Of a DNA stretch of 64,000 nucleotides, positions 14,469 through 24,900 are shown one piece after another. A program made the translations under genes and the position numbers. The stretch spans positions 2,356,001 to 2,420,000 of the forward strand of contig BJKQ01000008.1 in the NCBI GenBank assembly GCA_006538405.1. The letters are read 5' to 3'. The DNA is from Hansfordia pulvinata (Eukaryota; Ascomycota; Sordariomycetes; Xylariales). Within the stretch, counting starts at the first letter, position 1; the number at the start of each line of letters is the position of its first letter. The notes under the pieces were generated by a model that saw only the letters and a list, made by a program, of their open reading frames with translations, did not search any database and had not been told where the DNA came from.

Positions 14469-14920
14469 TTACTAGCGCAGCGGGTATCCCGACGCCATCT
14501 CTGACGACCTTGACACCACCCCACACATCTCCACAGTGCTTTTATGTACCGAAACTTGAAATTGAAATTTATATAGGTATTAAAGAAGAAGCTGTTGAAT
14601 ATTTATAAGATTCTAATTAATCATGACAGCGTCTTGCACGTCGGTCTGGCGCCTTGAAGGGGTCCCCCTCCGGGGGGTCCTCCCCTCCTTCAGGCCTGGA
14701 CGTTGAGTGCGCGGGTTCACACCTTTCCTTATCTTTTTAGAATTTAAATTGGTAGCTTAAAATAAGACTAATCTGTAGCACTTGCTATGTGAGAATCTCA
14801 AGTACCAGTACTTAAAGCGGATCTTGAAATTTGAAGACCACTCCTAAATAGGGCATAATTAGCAAGGGGGTGACGTTGGGGTCGTCAGCGATGGCGTCGG
14901 GATACCCGCTGCGCTTACTA
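14469..14920. mobile_element. MITE-like element with terminal inverted repeats and a TTACTA flanking repeat
   Basis: The inverted repeats span 14475-14509 and 14880-14914. They begin GCGCAGCGGGTATCCCGACG, are identical for 25 bases, and continue with one mismatch and nine more matches. The element is 440 bp (14475-14914) and is flanked on both sides by TTACTA (14469-14474 and 14915-14920), a candidate target-site duplication. The interior is AT-rich (for example 14558-14625 and 14735-14860), unlike its surroundings, and contains a GC-rich imperfect hairpin near 14653-14695. There is no transposase frame, so it would be non-autonomous. The superfamily is undetermined: a 6-bp duplication does not clearly match Tc1/mariner (TA), Harbinger (3 bp) or hAT (8 bp), and the A next to each terminus leaves the exact end uncertain by one base. 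Confidence 0.8.
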
Positions 14921-15167
14921 GTAGTAGTGCGAGCACGTCCGCGTGCCTGCCTGAGGTGACTGTGACTGCGTTTGCTCGCAGCCTGTCAACGCGGGAGACC
15001 CATAAATGCCCGGAGCTGCTGAACTGCCGCCGACTTCGCATCTCCATTCTCTGGGCAGAGATATCAGGCCAACACCGTCCTGGACACACTCCGGCACCGT
15101 CCCGAGAAAGAAAAGCCACGCGTCAGTGGGAAAACACTGCCTCTTGATAAGATCAAAGGACAGCGCC

Positions 15168-15875
15168 ATGGCCCCAGACGAGGTCGACGCCCTCCTGGAG
15201 CGGTACCTGCTCCTCCTCGACCAATACACTGCCCAGCGGGCCCAGCTCAACTCGCTGCAGGCCGCCATCTACCAGAACATTGCCCGCGCCAACTTCGCTG
15301 CCGAGAGGGGCTTGCGCTTCGGCCAGGACCACTATGACGACCGCATGCAGGCCTCGCGCACTCTGGCTTCCACCGCCGACGCTGCCGGCCTGCCTAGTTT
15401 CCGCCTCGGCCTCGTCGCCTATGCGGCCACAGAAGGAGAAGCAGCTTCTGGCGCCGGCGAGGCGGGCACCAGAGCCGGAGACGAGAGCGAGGACAGAATC
15501 CGACAGGAGGAGGCAGAGGGAGACGACGAGCAGGCAGAGCGCAAGCAGCGGTCGGAGCAGACGCGAAGAGACCCCCTGAAATGGTTCGGCTACCTGACGC
15601 CCTCGGCACTCCGCCAGGCCCAGGCCCATGCCGTCCAAGCTGTCGAGGGCGTCGTCCCCTCCCTGGCTGCCATCAACGCCGAGATGGCTCACGTCGAGAT
15701 CGAGGTCCGCAGGGCCCGCAAGCGGCGTGCCAAGGCTGAGGCAGCAGCCGCCAAAGCGCTGGCCGAGGCAGGCAAAGGCGGCGGCAGCGGCAGCGGCAGC
15801 GGCAGCGCATCGGTCGAGCAGCAGAGCCAACCACGAGAAGCGACAGCATCGGAGACAACGCAGGTTTTGGCTTAA
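15168..15875 (+). CDS. VMA22: Vma22/CCDC115-like V-ATPase assembly factor
   Basis: Probable endoplasmic-reticulum-associated chaperone for assembly of the V0 sector of the vacuolar ATPase. The single exon encodes 235 aa; start ATG 15168 sits in a GCCATGG context, and the frame extends upstream without a better start. An N-terminal coiled-coil segment (about residues 4-55, DALLERYLLLLDQY and onwards) is followed by a region reading ANFAAERGLRFGQDHYDDRM. A Glu/Arg-rich linker follows, then the family's conserved C-terminal block beginning DPLKWFGYLTPSALRQAQ (about residues 141-158), and another coiled coil rich in Glu, Arg and Lys. The tail has a Gly-Ser repeat encoded by GGC AGC. The assignment rests on the two conserved blocks recalled from fungal Vma22 proteins. 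It is convergent with the flavoprotein gene, 128 bp away, and has a MITE-like element 254 bp upstream. Confidence 0.82.
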   Translation: MAPDEVDALLERYLLLLDQYTAQRAQLNSLQAAIYQNIARANFAAERGLRFGQDHYDDRMQASRTLASTADAAGLPSFRLGLVAYAATEGEAASGAGEAGTRAGDESEDRIRQEEAEGDDEQAERKQRSEQTRRDPLKWFGYLTPSALRQAQAHAVQAVEGVVPSLAAINAEMAHVEIEVRRARKRRAKAEAAAAKALAEAGKGGGSGSGSGSASVEQQSQPREATASETTQVLA

Positions 15876-16003
15876 TCCGCACCCGCTGGAGTTGAAAAAA
15901 CCTCACCCTGCGACCGCACGGCATATCCACACGCAAGATTCGCTCAGCCTCGTCTTGTCGGCCTACGCCTGCGCTTGTTCCTGTGCCACTCCCACTCTCT
16001 GGC

Positions 16004-17619
16004 CTACTCGAAATGCTCCCAGAGCCGGTTGAGGCTCTCGGCCATGCTCGGGTGCGCCCAGACGGTCGCCTCGAGGTCCCACCACTTGAGCCCGCCCATC
16101 ATGGCCATCTGCACGACCGCCATCAGCTCGCCGCCCTCGGGGCCAGGCAGGTGAAGCCCAGGATCTCGCCCGTCTCGCCGTCCACCGTCGCCTTGAGCAG
16201 GCCTCGCGTCTCGCCCGTCTCGGCGGCCCGCGCCACGCGCACCACGGGCATCTTGGCCACCAGCGTCTCCCTCGCCACCTTGGCGCGGTCGCGCGCGTGG
16301 ATGCCCACGTGCGCCAGCTGCGGGTCCGTGTACACGACGTACGGCACCAGGTTGCGCGAGATGGACGTCCCGCTCGTCCGCATCAGGGGGCGCCGCGCCG
16401 GCAGGCTGCTCGACAGGAAGCGCGCCCCGATGATGCGGAAGTCGTCGTACGAGATGTGCGTGAACGTCGGGCCCCCGTGCACGTCGCCCACCGCGAAGAT
16501 GCCCACCGAGCTCGTCTCCAGCTTCTCGTCCACCACGATCGACCCCCGCTCCGTTGTGTTCACCCCGACCCGGTGCAGCTTCAGCGCCTCCGTGTTGGGC
16601 CGCCGCCCCGTTGCCAGCAGCACGTGGCTGCCTTCGAGGACGGTGCCGGCCGTGTTGGACCGGATCTGTAGGCGAACCGGTTGCTGGCGCTGCTGCTGCT
16701 GCTGCTGCTGCTGCTGGGCGTCTTGTCCTTGCTTCTGCCTGTGTGCCACCTGGGAGATGCCGACGACCTCTGTCGAGAGGTGCACCGCCACGCCGTCCTC
16801 TTCGAGTATGTCCAGCAGCACCTGCGCGACGTCCCCGTCCTCGCGCGGGGCCAGCTGCGCCGCCCGCTGCACAATGGTGACCTGGGCGCCGAGGCGGCGG
16901 AACAGCTGCCCGAACTCGAGCCCGACGTAGCCGCCCCCGACGACGAGCAGGTGGTGCGGCACCTCGCCCAGCTCCATGATGGACGTCGAGTCGAGCACGC
17001 GGGCCGGGTCGACGGCGTCATCGTCGCCGCCCAGCCCAGGGAGCGCGGGTCTGGCGGGCCGCTCGCCCGTGTTGATGATGACAATGTTGGCCACGACGTT
17101 GCGCACGCCGTTGCCGCCGCCGCCGCCGTCGTCTTCGTCGTTGAGCCGGATCGTCACCTCGTTGGCCGCGCCCGTCGCGAACTCGGCCACGTCCTCGGAC
17201 TGCCGCCAGCTCCGCTTGGTGAAGCTCGCCTCGCCCCGGATAATGTCGACCCCGCTCTGCCGCAGCCGCGCCTCGCTGCCCTGCCGCCACAGGCGCACCA
17301 TGTCCCGCTTGCGCTGCCGGACGCGCTCCATGTCGACCTGTATCGCATTACTGCCGCCGCCGCCGCCGCCGCCGCAGAGCACCCCAAACTCACCGGCCGC
17401 CGCCGCCACGTGCGCGGTCCGCCCGGACGCAATCATGGTTTTGGTCGGCGTGCACCCGACGTTGACGCAGGTGCCGCCGACCAGGCCCCGCTCCACCATC
17501 ACGGTCCGCCGGCCCGCCGCGCCGAACGCCGCCGCCAGCGCCGTGCCCGACGCGCCGGACCCGATCACTAGCACGTCGTAGTGCTCCGGCTTCAACGATG
17601 TGGGGAGGTCGGTGGACAT
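16004..17619 (-). CDS. Mercuric-reductase-like FAD/NAD(P) disulfide oxidoreductase (one-base frameshift)
   Basis: Class I pyridine-nucleotide disulfide oxidoreductase, about 538 aa if repaired. Start ATG 17619. Seen in order: the FAD-binding GSGASGTALAAAFG (about residue 18), the redox-active disulfide in GGTCVNVGCTPTKT, the NAD(P)-binding VVGGGYVGLEFG, and a conserved FAD-contacting ATGRRPNT followed by VGDVHGGP. As given, the frame stops at 16123 just before the end of the dimerisation domain. Adding one base in the GGGGCC stretch at 16139-16144 continues it to 16004, with PEGGELMAVVQMAM and the catalytic WAHPSMAE His-Glu pair. There is no N-terminal metal-binding domain and no C-terminal Cys pair, so true mercuric reductase activity is doubtful. 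Poly-Gly (about 17355-17375) and poly-Gln (about 16695-16722) inserts interrupt the fold. The true substrate is unknown. Confidence 0.88.
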
Positions 17620-18974
17620 GGATTGGACTGTATATCCGTGTTGAATAAAAAGGGGGTGGGGAAGAGGGGGGTTTTGGGGGAAAGAAGAGAGGGGGGGGGA
17701 GAAAGTGAAATGCAGAAATGTGTGGCAGGGTATTTAGATGGATGATCAGGGAAAGGGGGGCCCTCGGCGAGAGGACTTTCGGCACTGCGTGTGGAAATGG
17801 TGGTTTGCGGGAGACGCAAGAAAGGGGCAGATGACAACAAGTCGCGGTTCAACACTCTCAGCTCCTTATTCGTTTTCCTATCTGCTGTGCTCACGCGTGT
17901 GTGATGTGGAAACCGGCGTCCGAGTCCAGAAGCCGGCAGAGAGCGCGCGGTCCGGTGCAAGCGCACCAGCTCTACGCTTTTTTATCGTCGCGGGACCAAG
18001 AAAGGAAGGCAGACAGGCGAAATCCCCTCCCCCTTTACCTGTTCGAGACTCGACACACCCCAGACTCCAGACCCGAGACTCGCCCGGCCCGTCGTTATCC
18101 GGGGAGGGGCTTGGGACAAGCAGGTGGGCGGCGGAAACTTTATGTCCAGGAAAGTGGAAGAGATAGCCTCGGAGGGAGGGGCCCAAACACAATGGATGAG
18201 ACTTGGGCGGTCGCCCAGACAGGTGCTTGCGCCTCCCCCTCCGCCCTTTCCCTCCTTTTCGGGTCCTTCGCAACAGCAATGCGGTTGGGAGTTGGTGTTC
18301 CTCGGCCCCGATCTCACAAACAACAGACGGCCCCATCGGATTACTTGGCGCGTAGGTAGCCTTTAACGCAAAAGACGCCAGCACGCGAATAGGCTTTTCA
18401 TCATCGGGCAGAATCACGATAGGGAGGGAGCAATGGGCTGCAGGGGCTAGGCTACGTCTGAAGTGCTTGATCGCCACCTACATACCTACGCGCACGCACA
18501 GGGATAATGCCATGGGAAATTTCGGAAATGCGATATGGACGGCCAGGCTCAGCCGTGGACTGTGGTGGGAGTTGAGAATCCCATATGAACAAACCCGTGC
18601 CGACCGGCCACGGGGTAGAAAGCCTATTCTTACATGCCTGGCTCAAATCGGCAGACTCTCCCGTGTACTATGCTTGAAGCTTGGGAATCCCGTCGGAAGA
18701 GGTAGAAGCAGAGGGAACTTTAAAAGAAAGGAAAATTGGGATAGAAGGATCGGCGAGTTTGCGTGGCGAATCAGAACCAGGCCAAGGGGAGGGCGAGAAG
18801 GGCCGGCACCAGCTCCGATGCCCCCCCCTTTCCCCTCCCCCCTCTCTTGGTTCCCAAGCAAGCCGCCCCGATATGGATTCCTCGCCTGGCGTCTACTTCC
18901 TAAAATGGCCAGAAACTCTCGGGCTCGGCATGGCCTCCGAGGCTGTAAATGGGAATGTGGAGATGGGAACAGCA
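17620..18974. other. Intergenic region between flavoprotein and tel1, no gene seen
   Basis: About 1.35 kb holding the flavoprotein promoter (next to 17619) and the tel1 3' end (next to 18975). It contains G-rich and GA-rich tracts near 17640-17705. Open frames show no domain and no codon bias. Confidence 0.5.
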
Positions 18975-21900
18975 TCAGGCGTAAGCAGCCCAGCCTAGGA
19001 AACCCCGTCGTGTTAGCTGGCATTCTAGCCAAAGCATGAAATCTTTTTTCGGAGGGAGTTTTTTTTTTTTTTCTTCTCTTTTTTTGGGTGGGGATCAAGG
19101 GGTGTTGTGAGGGGTGAAACGTACCGGAGAACAGGACGGCCAGATTCTTCTCATCGGTGGCCTGGTTGATCAGGTCGTTGACCGTGGCCGTGACGCTCAA
19201 CGTCTTGCTCAGCTTCTTGCGGACCACCTCGAGGGCGCGGTCCGCCTCGCTGGGCTGGTTGATGACGCCGGCGCCCGGGGCGGCGGCGGCAGCCACCTCC
19301 TTCTTCCCACGGCTGCGCGCGTCGGCGTCGCTCTCGACCTCGGCGGCGGCGGCGGCGTCGCTGCCGTCGATGCGCCGCGTGTCCTGGAGCTTGGCCATGC
19401 GGACGGGGCTGATGGACCACGAGTGCAGTGGGTCGTAGCGGAGCACGTCGAGGATGGTCATGATGCTGTACGTCTCCTCGCGCAGGGCGTCGAGGGTGAA
19501 CTCGCAGCAGCGGCGGAAGACGCCCTCGGTCTTGGTGATGCCCATGCCGTCGATGATGTCGCGGGTCAGGCGGAAGGGGACGCTCTCGGGCACCGGCAGC
19601 ACGCGGCCCATCTCGAAGGCGATGCCGAGGTCGATGTGGACCACCTCGCCCGTCTTGGAGTCGAGCAGCACGTTGTGGCCGTGGCGGTCGCCGATGCCCA
19701 GCACGTGGCCCAGCATGGACACGGCCGCCGTGGTGCGCGTGTAGGCGGTGCGCTTGGCGAACCAGTCGTCCGGGTCCACGAAGAACTCCATGAAGAAGTG
19801 GCGCATCACGGGCTGGAACTGGTCGGCGACCTTGCGGTAGGTCCGCACCCGGTCGTCGAGGGAGCTGTCCTGGACCTTGGAGATCTCGCGGCGGCAGTGC
19901 GACGCCTTGAGGTCCTTGGGGTGGTAGCGCTCGTGCGCCGGCATGAGGTACTCGTGGAGGGGGATCGTGTCCGAGACAAACTCGATGAGCCCCGAGGCCG
20001 ACGTCAGCGGCAGCACCTTGTACGTCCGGATCCCGAGGCTGCGCTGCCGCGTGGTGCGGTGGCCCCGCAGGACCGCCGACACGGCGGCGAAGACCTGCTC
20101 CATGATGGCGTCCTGGCGCAGGTCGTCGTTGCCGCCCTTGACCAGCTGCTTGTAGCGCGCGCCGTTGCTGCCGACCGCCGTCACGATCTTGGGCGCGCTG
20201 ATGCCGCCCGCGATGGACATGGCCGTGTCCAGCTTGGCGACGAAGGGGATGTGGCGGTAGTCCCGGTCCGCCGCCAGCTCGATCTGCATCGTCGGCGGCG
20301 GCACGTGCCACTTGGTCAGCACGCCCGCCAGGTTGTTGCCCGCCGGCGACGTGTGGACCGCGATCTTCTGCCCCGCCTTGTAGCGCGAGGCGTCCCGCTC
20401 GACGGCCAGCGCGTGGTACGCCTTGCTGGTCTTGTCGATGGCCGCCCACAGCGTCGCCACCGACTCCGTCTGCGCCAGCCGCTTGCCGACCCGGTCCGTC
20501 GCCTTCTGCCGCAGCACGGCCGCGTCGTCCTTCGAGTTGGTCCGCGCCTTCATCCCGCTCCAGATCGGGTACATGCCGTGGTACGGGTGGTCCACGCAGA
20601 TCCGGTACACCAGCTCGAGCAGCAGCCGCTGGAACAGCTGGTTCTGGTCCAGCAGCCGCGACGTGAGCTGCGTCATGAGGCCCGCCAGCTTGCGCGTCGG
20701 CACCTTGTCGATGTGCTTCCTCACGGCCTCGTTGGTCGCCTCCTCCCCGGACCTCTCCAGCCACAGGGCCGTGAACCGCAGGGCGTCGTTGTTGTGCTCG
20801 TCCGACGCCGCCAGCGAGAGCATGTAGTTCTCGAGACTCAGGCGCACAAACTCGGCGCGGGCCTGCTCCACGCGGCGGACTTCCTGCTCGTCCAGGTCCA
20901 GCCACTGCTTCTCCTGCCGGTAGTGCTTCTGGTACCTCGCCTTGGCTTGCGAGTCCTTGGCGCGAGTGATCAGCGCCTTGAGCTGCACCACCTCGTCGCT
21001 CTTGCCCTGGCGCAGGTGTTGCAGCCGCGCCAGGTCCTCCAGCCCATCCGGGTTCTGCAGCTGCTCGTCGCAGAACATGGCAAATTGGTGATGGACCTTG
21101 CCGGCTTCTCTTCCCTCCGTCTTCCCCTTCAGCTCCTTCAGAGCCGGCTGCAGGTAGTTTCTCTGTATGCTTTCGGGCTTCTCGAGCCGCGCCACAGATA
21201 TGCGGGAGCCGATGTTGGACAGTAGATCGGGCCGGCTTACAGGAAGGGTCTGCTTCCGCATGTTGTTCGCGTCGCCTTCGACAGCCTGGAGGAGGTGGAT
21301 CGACGGTATCATCTCGCCCTGGTCCCAGAGAGCGTTGGCGGCTTCGATCTTGGCTGGCGCCTCCAGGTGCAAGCCGAGCTCTACGCTGGGTTCCACCAGG
21401 TCCGAGAGCGAGGTCGCGATGTTGAGCGACTCCTGGGTTGCCTGGTGGTATCGGAATACGCCAGAAGACATGATCATGGATCGGACCTCAAGCAGTCTGG
21501 CTTCGGACTGCTTCAGACTCGTCGATGACCGGAGGCGGTCGTTCTGCGCCATGAGACTGAGCGCAGTGCCACGGCAAGAGAGAATGTGGCTCACATCCTC
21601 ATATCTGGATTGGTCAGCAACTGAGCGGCAGGGAATCCGGGGGTTAAGTCGACTTGCCTTCCGCTCTTCATCCAACCTGACCGGTCCTCGAACGTCTTCA
21701 AGAGGGCCTCCATTCGCTCTACATCCTCGACCTCCAACGCGCTGTCCAGTTCCGTGAGTGCTGCGAGGACACCGAGCTTTTGGCGTATCTGAGCAGGGCT
21801 GATGGCATGTCTTGCAACGGACCGCATGGTCTGACCCAGGCCCGAGTAAATCGCGAACCGCGCAGATTTCAACTCGTGAGCCTGATGACACCCTTGGTAG

Positions 21901-24900
21901 GCCTTGTACAGAGTGGCAGAAGAGTCCTCAGTGGACGAGGGCACCGGCAGGTTCCACACCTCAAGTCTCCGAGCTGTCGTAAACGTGCTGCTGGTTGTGG
22001 CTTTTGTCTTCTGCGAGCCCTGCTGCAGCTGCAGCAGCGATTGCGACAAGCCAGCAAGGCCTATCCCATTCAAAACACCGACCAATGACTGGCTATCCTG
22101 ATGGGCTGCCGCGTTCTGCCGCCGCAAGTGACTGTCATACTGGGCTCCGCGAAAAGCGAGGCTTTTCAGGCCGTCTTTCTCGTACTCCAGACGTGATAGA
22201 ACACTCTCAAGACTGGAAGTGTGGCTCAGCCCATAGTAGGCGTCTGGGTCGTCGATGTTTTCAAAGATATCCGCCAGGATCTCAGTGGGCTCTTGGGGCC
22301 GGACAGCAGAGGAACGTCGCGAGCTTCGAGCGGTCTCCTGAGGCATCATCTCGAGAAACAGCAGTGCCGTCTTGTACATGCCGCACCTTGTTGCAGCTGC
22401 GGCGGCCGCATGAAGGTCTATCTTGAACCAGTATGCCCGGTCCGCGACAGAATTTTCACCCGGAAGCCTCTGCGTTCGCAGAAACAGGGTTGTGTTGAGA
22501 AGTAGACTCAGGTTCTGTCGCGAAGTCGCCGAGTCTGATTTGAGCCAGCTCTCGAGGCTGGACGAGATCTTGCGCCGTGCGGGTTGCTGTTTCTCCCACT
22601 CGGAAAGAAGGGCCAGGTGGATCACAAAAGGAAACGCTTTCTGCGCGAAGCCCCGCACCTTGGCCAGAATATGGGCCATGGCAGTCAGGACAATGTTCCT
22701 CGGGAATAGCTGCGCCAGATATACCGTGAATCGTTGTGGCCAATCTGCGTCTTCCAGAGCGCCAACCGAGAAGACGCTGTCTTCCGCCACGACTGCTGTC
22801 TCGCGTAGATCCGACGGCGGTGGGCGATATGATTCCCAATGGGATGAGTTGAGCAGTTGATCGGACAGAACGGCCTCACAAGCAGCCAAGATGTCGTTAG
22901 ACTGCAGCTCTGCTGCCTCCGAGACAATGTAGCGAAGCGCGGACTCGGCCAGGCCAGCCGCCACTCGATCACTGTCTTCAGTCAGTGCTTGTAGCAGCCG
23001 GAGTATGCCTTGTTCAGAGACGAAGCTGCCAGAGGTGACTCTCCCATACTGGGGAAGCGCAGATTCTCGGACAAGATCTTGGTCAATAAGACCAGAGGCT
23101 GCAAAACCCTTGCCAACAACCCGGCCTGCCCATGCCAGATAATCGTCATCCAAGGATTCAGCCTGGCAGCTTTTCCAGACCGCCTTGGAACGTTCTGTCG
23201 CTGCCAAATCTGATCCGACCGCATCACGATCGGTCGATGATGGAATCTTGAAGTTTCCACAGAGCAACTCGAGAGCCAACTTTCGGGATGCCTCGTTGAG
23301 CAGAGGTTTCTCATTGGCTTCGTCCTGCAGGATCTCTAGAAGCAGAGTACTTTCGTGGGTGTTGTGCTCGGCATTACCGGAAGAGCGGATGTGTGCCGCA
23401 CATCGTGTGATGGTCTGGAAAGCCTCCGCCTTGCCGCCACGCTCGAGAAGTGGGGACTGGTACTCCCCAAGGAATTTGGCGAACCAGGCATGAAATGCTC
23501 GAGCTTTATCCATGGTCTCCTTGAATTCACTTTCCAGGGTCGTGCTTGACTGGCTCGTCTCCAGGAAAACCCTCAGAGACGCAAGGGTTGACAGTGCGTA
23601 GCCCGCGAGAAAGGATGGCGAGTCCGAAAGCGCTTTGCTTCCCTTTGAGATCAGCCATTGGCTGAGGCCAAGAGCGTCGTCGGCGCATTCTGATACGGTG
23701 ATCAGAGGTCTAATGGAGTGAAGCAGCATTTCCAGAGGATATGATTGCAAAGCATTGGGGCCCGCCAGACACACCAAAATGCGAACTTTTCGCAGCACAG
23801 AGCAGCTGTGCAGTGGCCCCAGAGCCTGGTGGATATTGTTGAAGAGCCCCCGTGCCACGGAAACAACGAGTGCCGGGTTCCAGAGTTCCACCACTTCGTA
23901 AGCAGTCCTCTTGCACAGAAGCTCGAGCTCCCGAGTCAGATATTTGGCCCGGAAGAGCGGCTGCTGATTTGGCAAAAGCACAGCGGTTGAATGGCAGCAC
24001 TTCTTGATCTCCGCCATGGTCTCTGCGGCATCCGAGAAGTGGTCAAGCCGTGCCCAGGAGTTCTCGACCTGTCCCTCTTGGTCGATGACACTGAAAAAGA
24101 TGCCAACTATATCCGCAAAGTGGTCGTTGATATGGTCATGGTATGAGTCTTTGCCCAGAATCTTTTGAATGCGCCGTTCTCCCTCGGGATGGTCGTTCTT
24201 GGGCATACTCGTGTCATGCGCCATACAGTAGGCAATGGTCTTGGAAAAGCCTGCTTCGACAAGCTTTGTGGCGTCTGTGCGCAAGGCCTTGGCCAGTTCT
24301 TGTATCGACTGATCCTGACCACGCATCATCATAAGGGCGACCAGCTCGTCTTGAGCTCGTAATAGCAGCTCGTTGATAGTCGAAAACCCAAATATCTCGT
24401 ACGGGATGTCCTGAGCAGAGCCGTCGTCCAGCCAGGTGTAAAGCAGCTGCGGGGCGAATAGATCAAACAGATTCCGCGGGTCGCCCAGGCTCAACGAGCT
24501 GGATATCTCGCGGAGACAGTAAGCAGCATGGGGCTTTGACGCCTCGACATTGGCAGGTGTCTCGAATATGTGGTAAACGCATCTGCGCAGCAGTGTTGGC
24601 CATTCTTGGGCCAGCTGTCCCAGAACAAAGAGGCGCAGCGCGATTCCTTCGCGATCTCCGGCATCGGTAGGAAGATTTTGCAAGACGTCAACGAAGACGC
24701 TCTCGTGCTTCTGAAGTACGAACCGACCGAACACTGTTGGGAGCCTTTGGCCGATGAAGAACTTGACTGACACCGAGCCTGTTTGCAAGATGTCGAACAG
24801 CGAAACTATGGGACTGGGCATGCTCACGCTCTTGGTGAATTCTTGTCCAACTTCGGTCAAGTGCAGCAGAAGTCCTGCAAGACGGATTTGCGACCGGGGG

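Noticed and set aside
16681..17571. Plus-strand open frame with a Leu-rich start
   Set aside because: Antisense to the flavoprotein; the Leu run is the complement of the CAG-type repeat.
19114..21225. 703-codon plus-strand open frame
   Set aside because: It is antisense to the tel1 kinase exon; its Leu/Val/Arg-rich translation mirrors GC-biased codons, and the opposite strand has clear kinase motifs.
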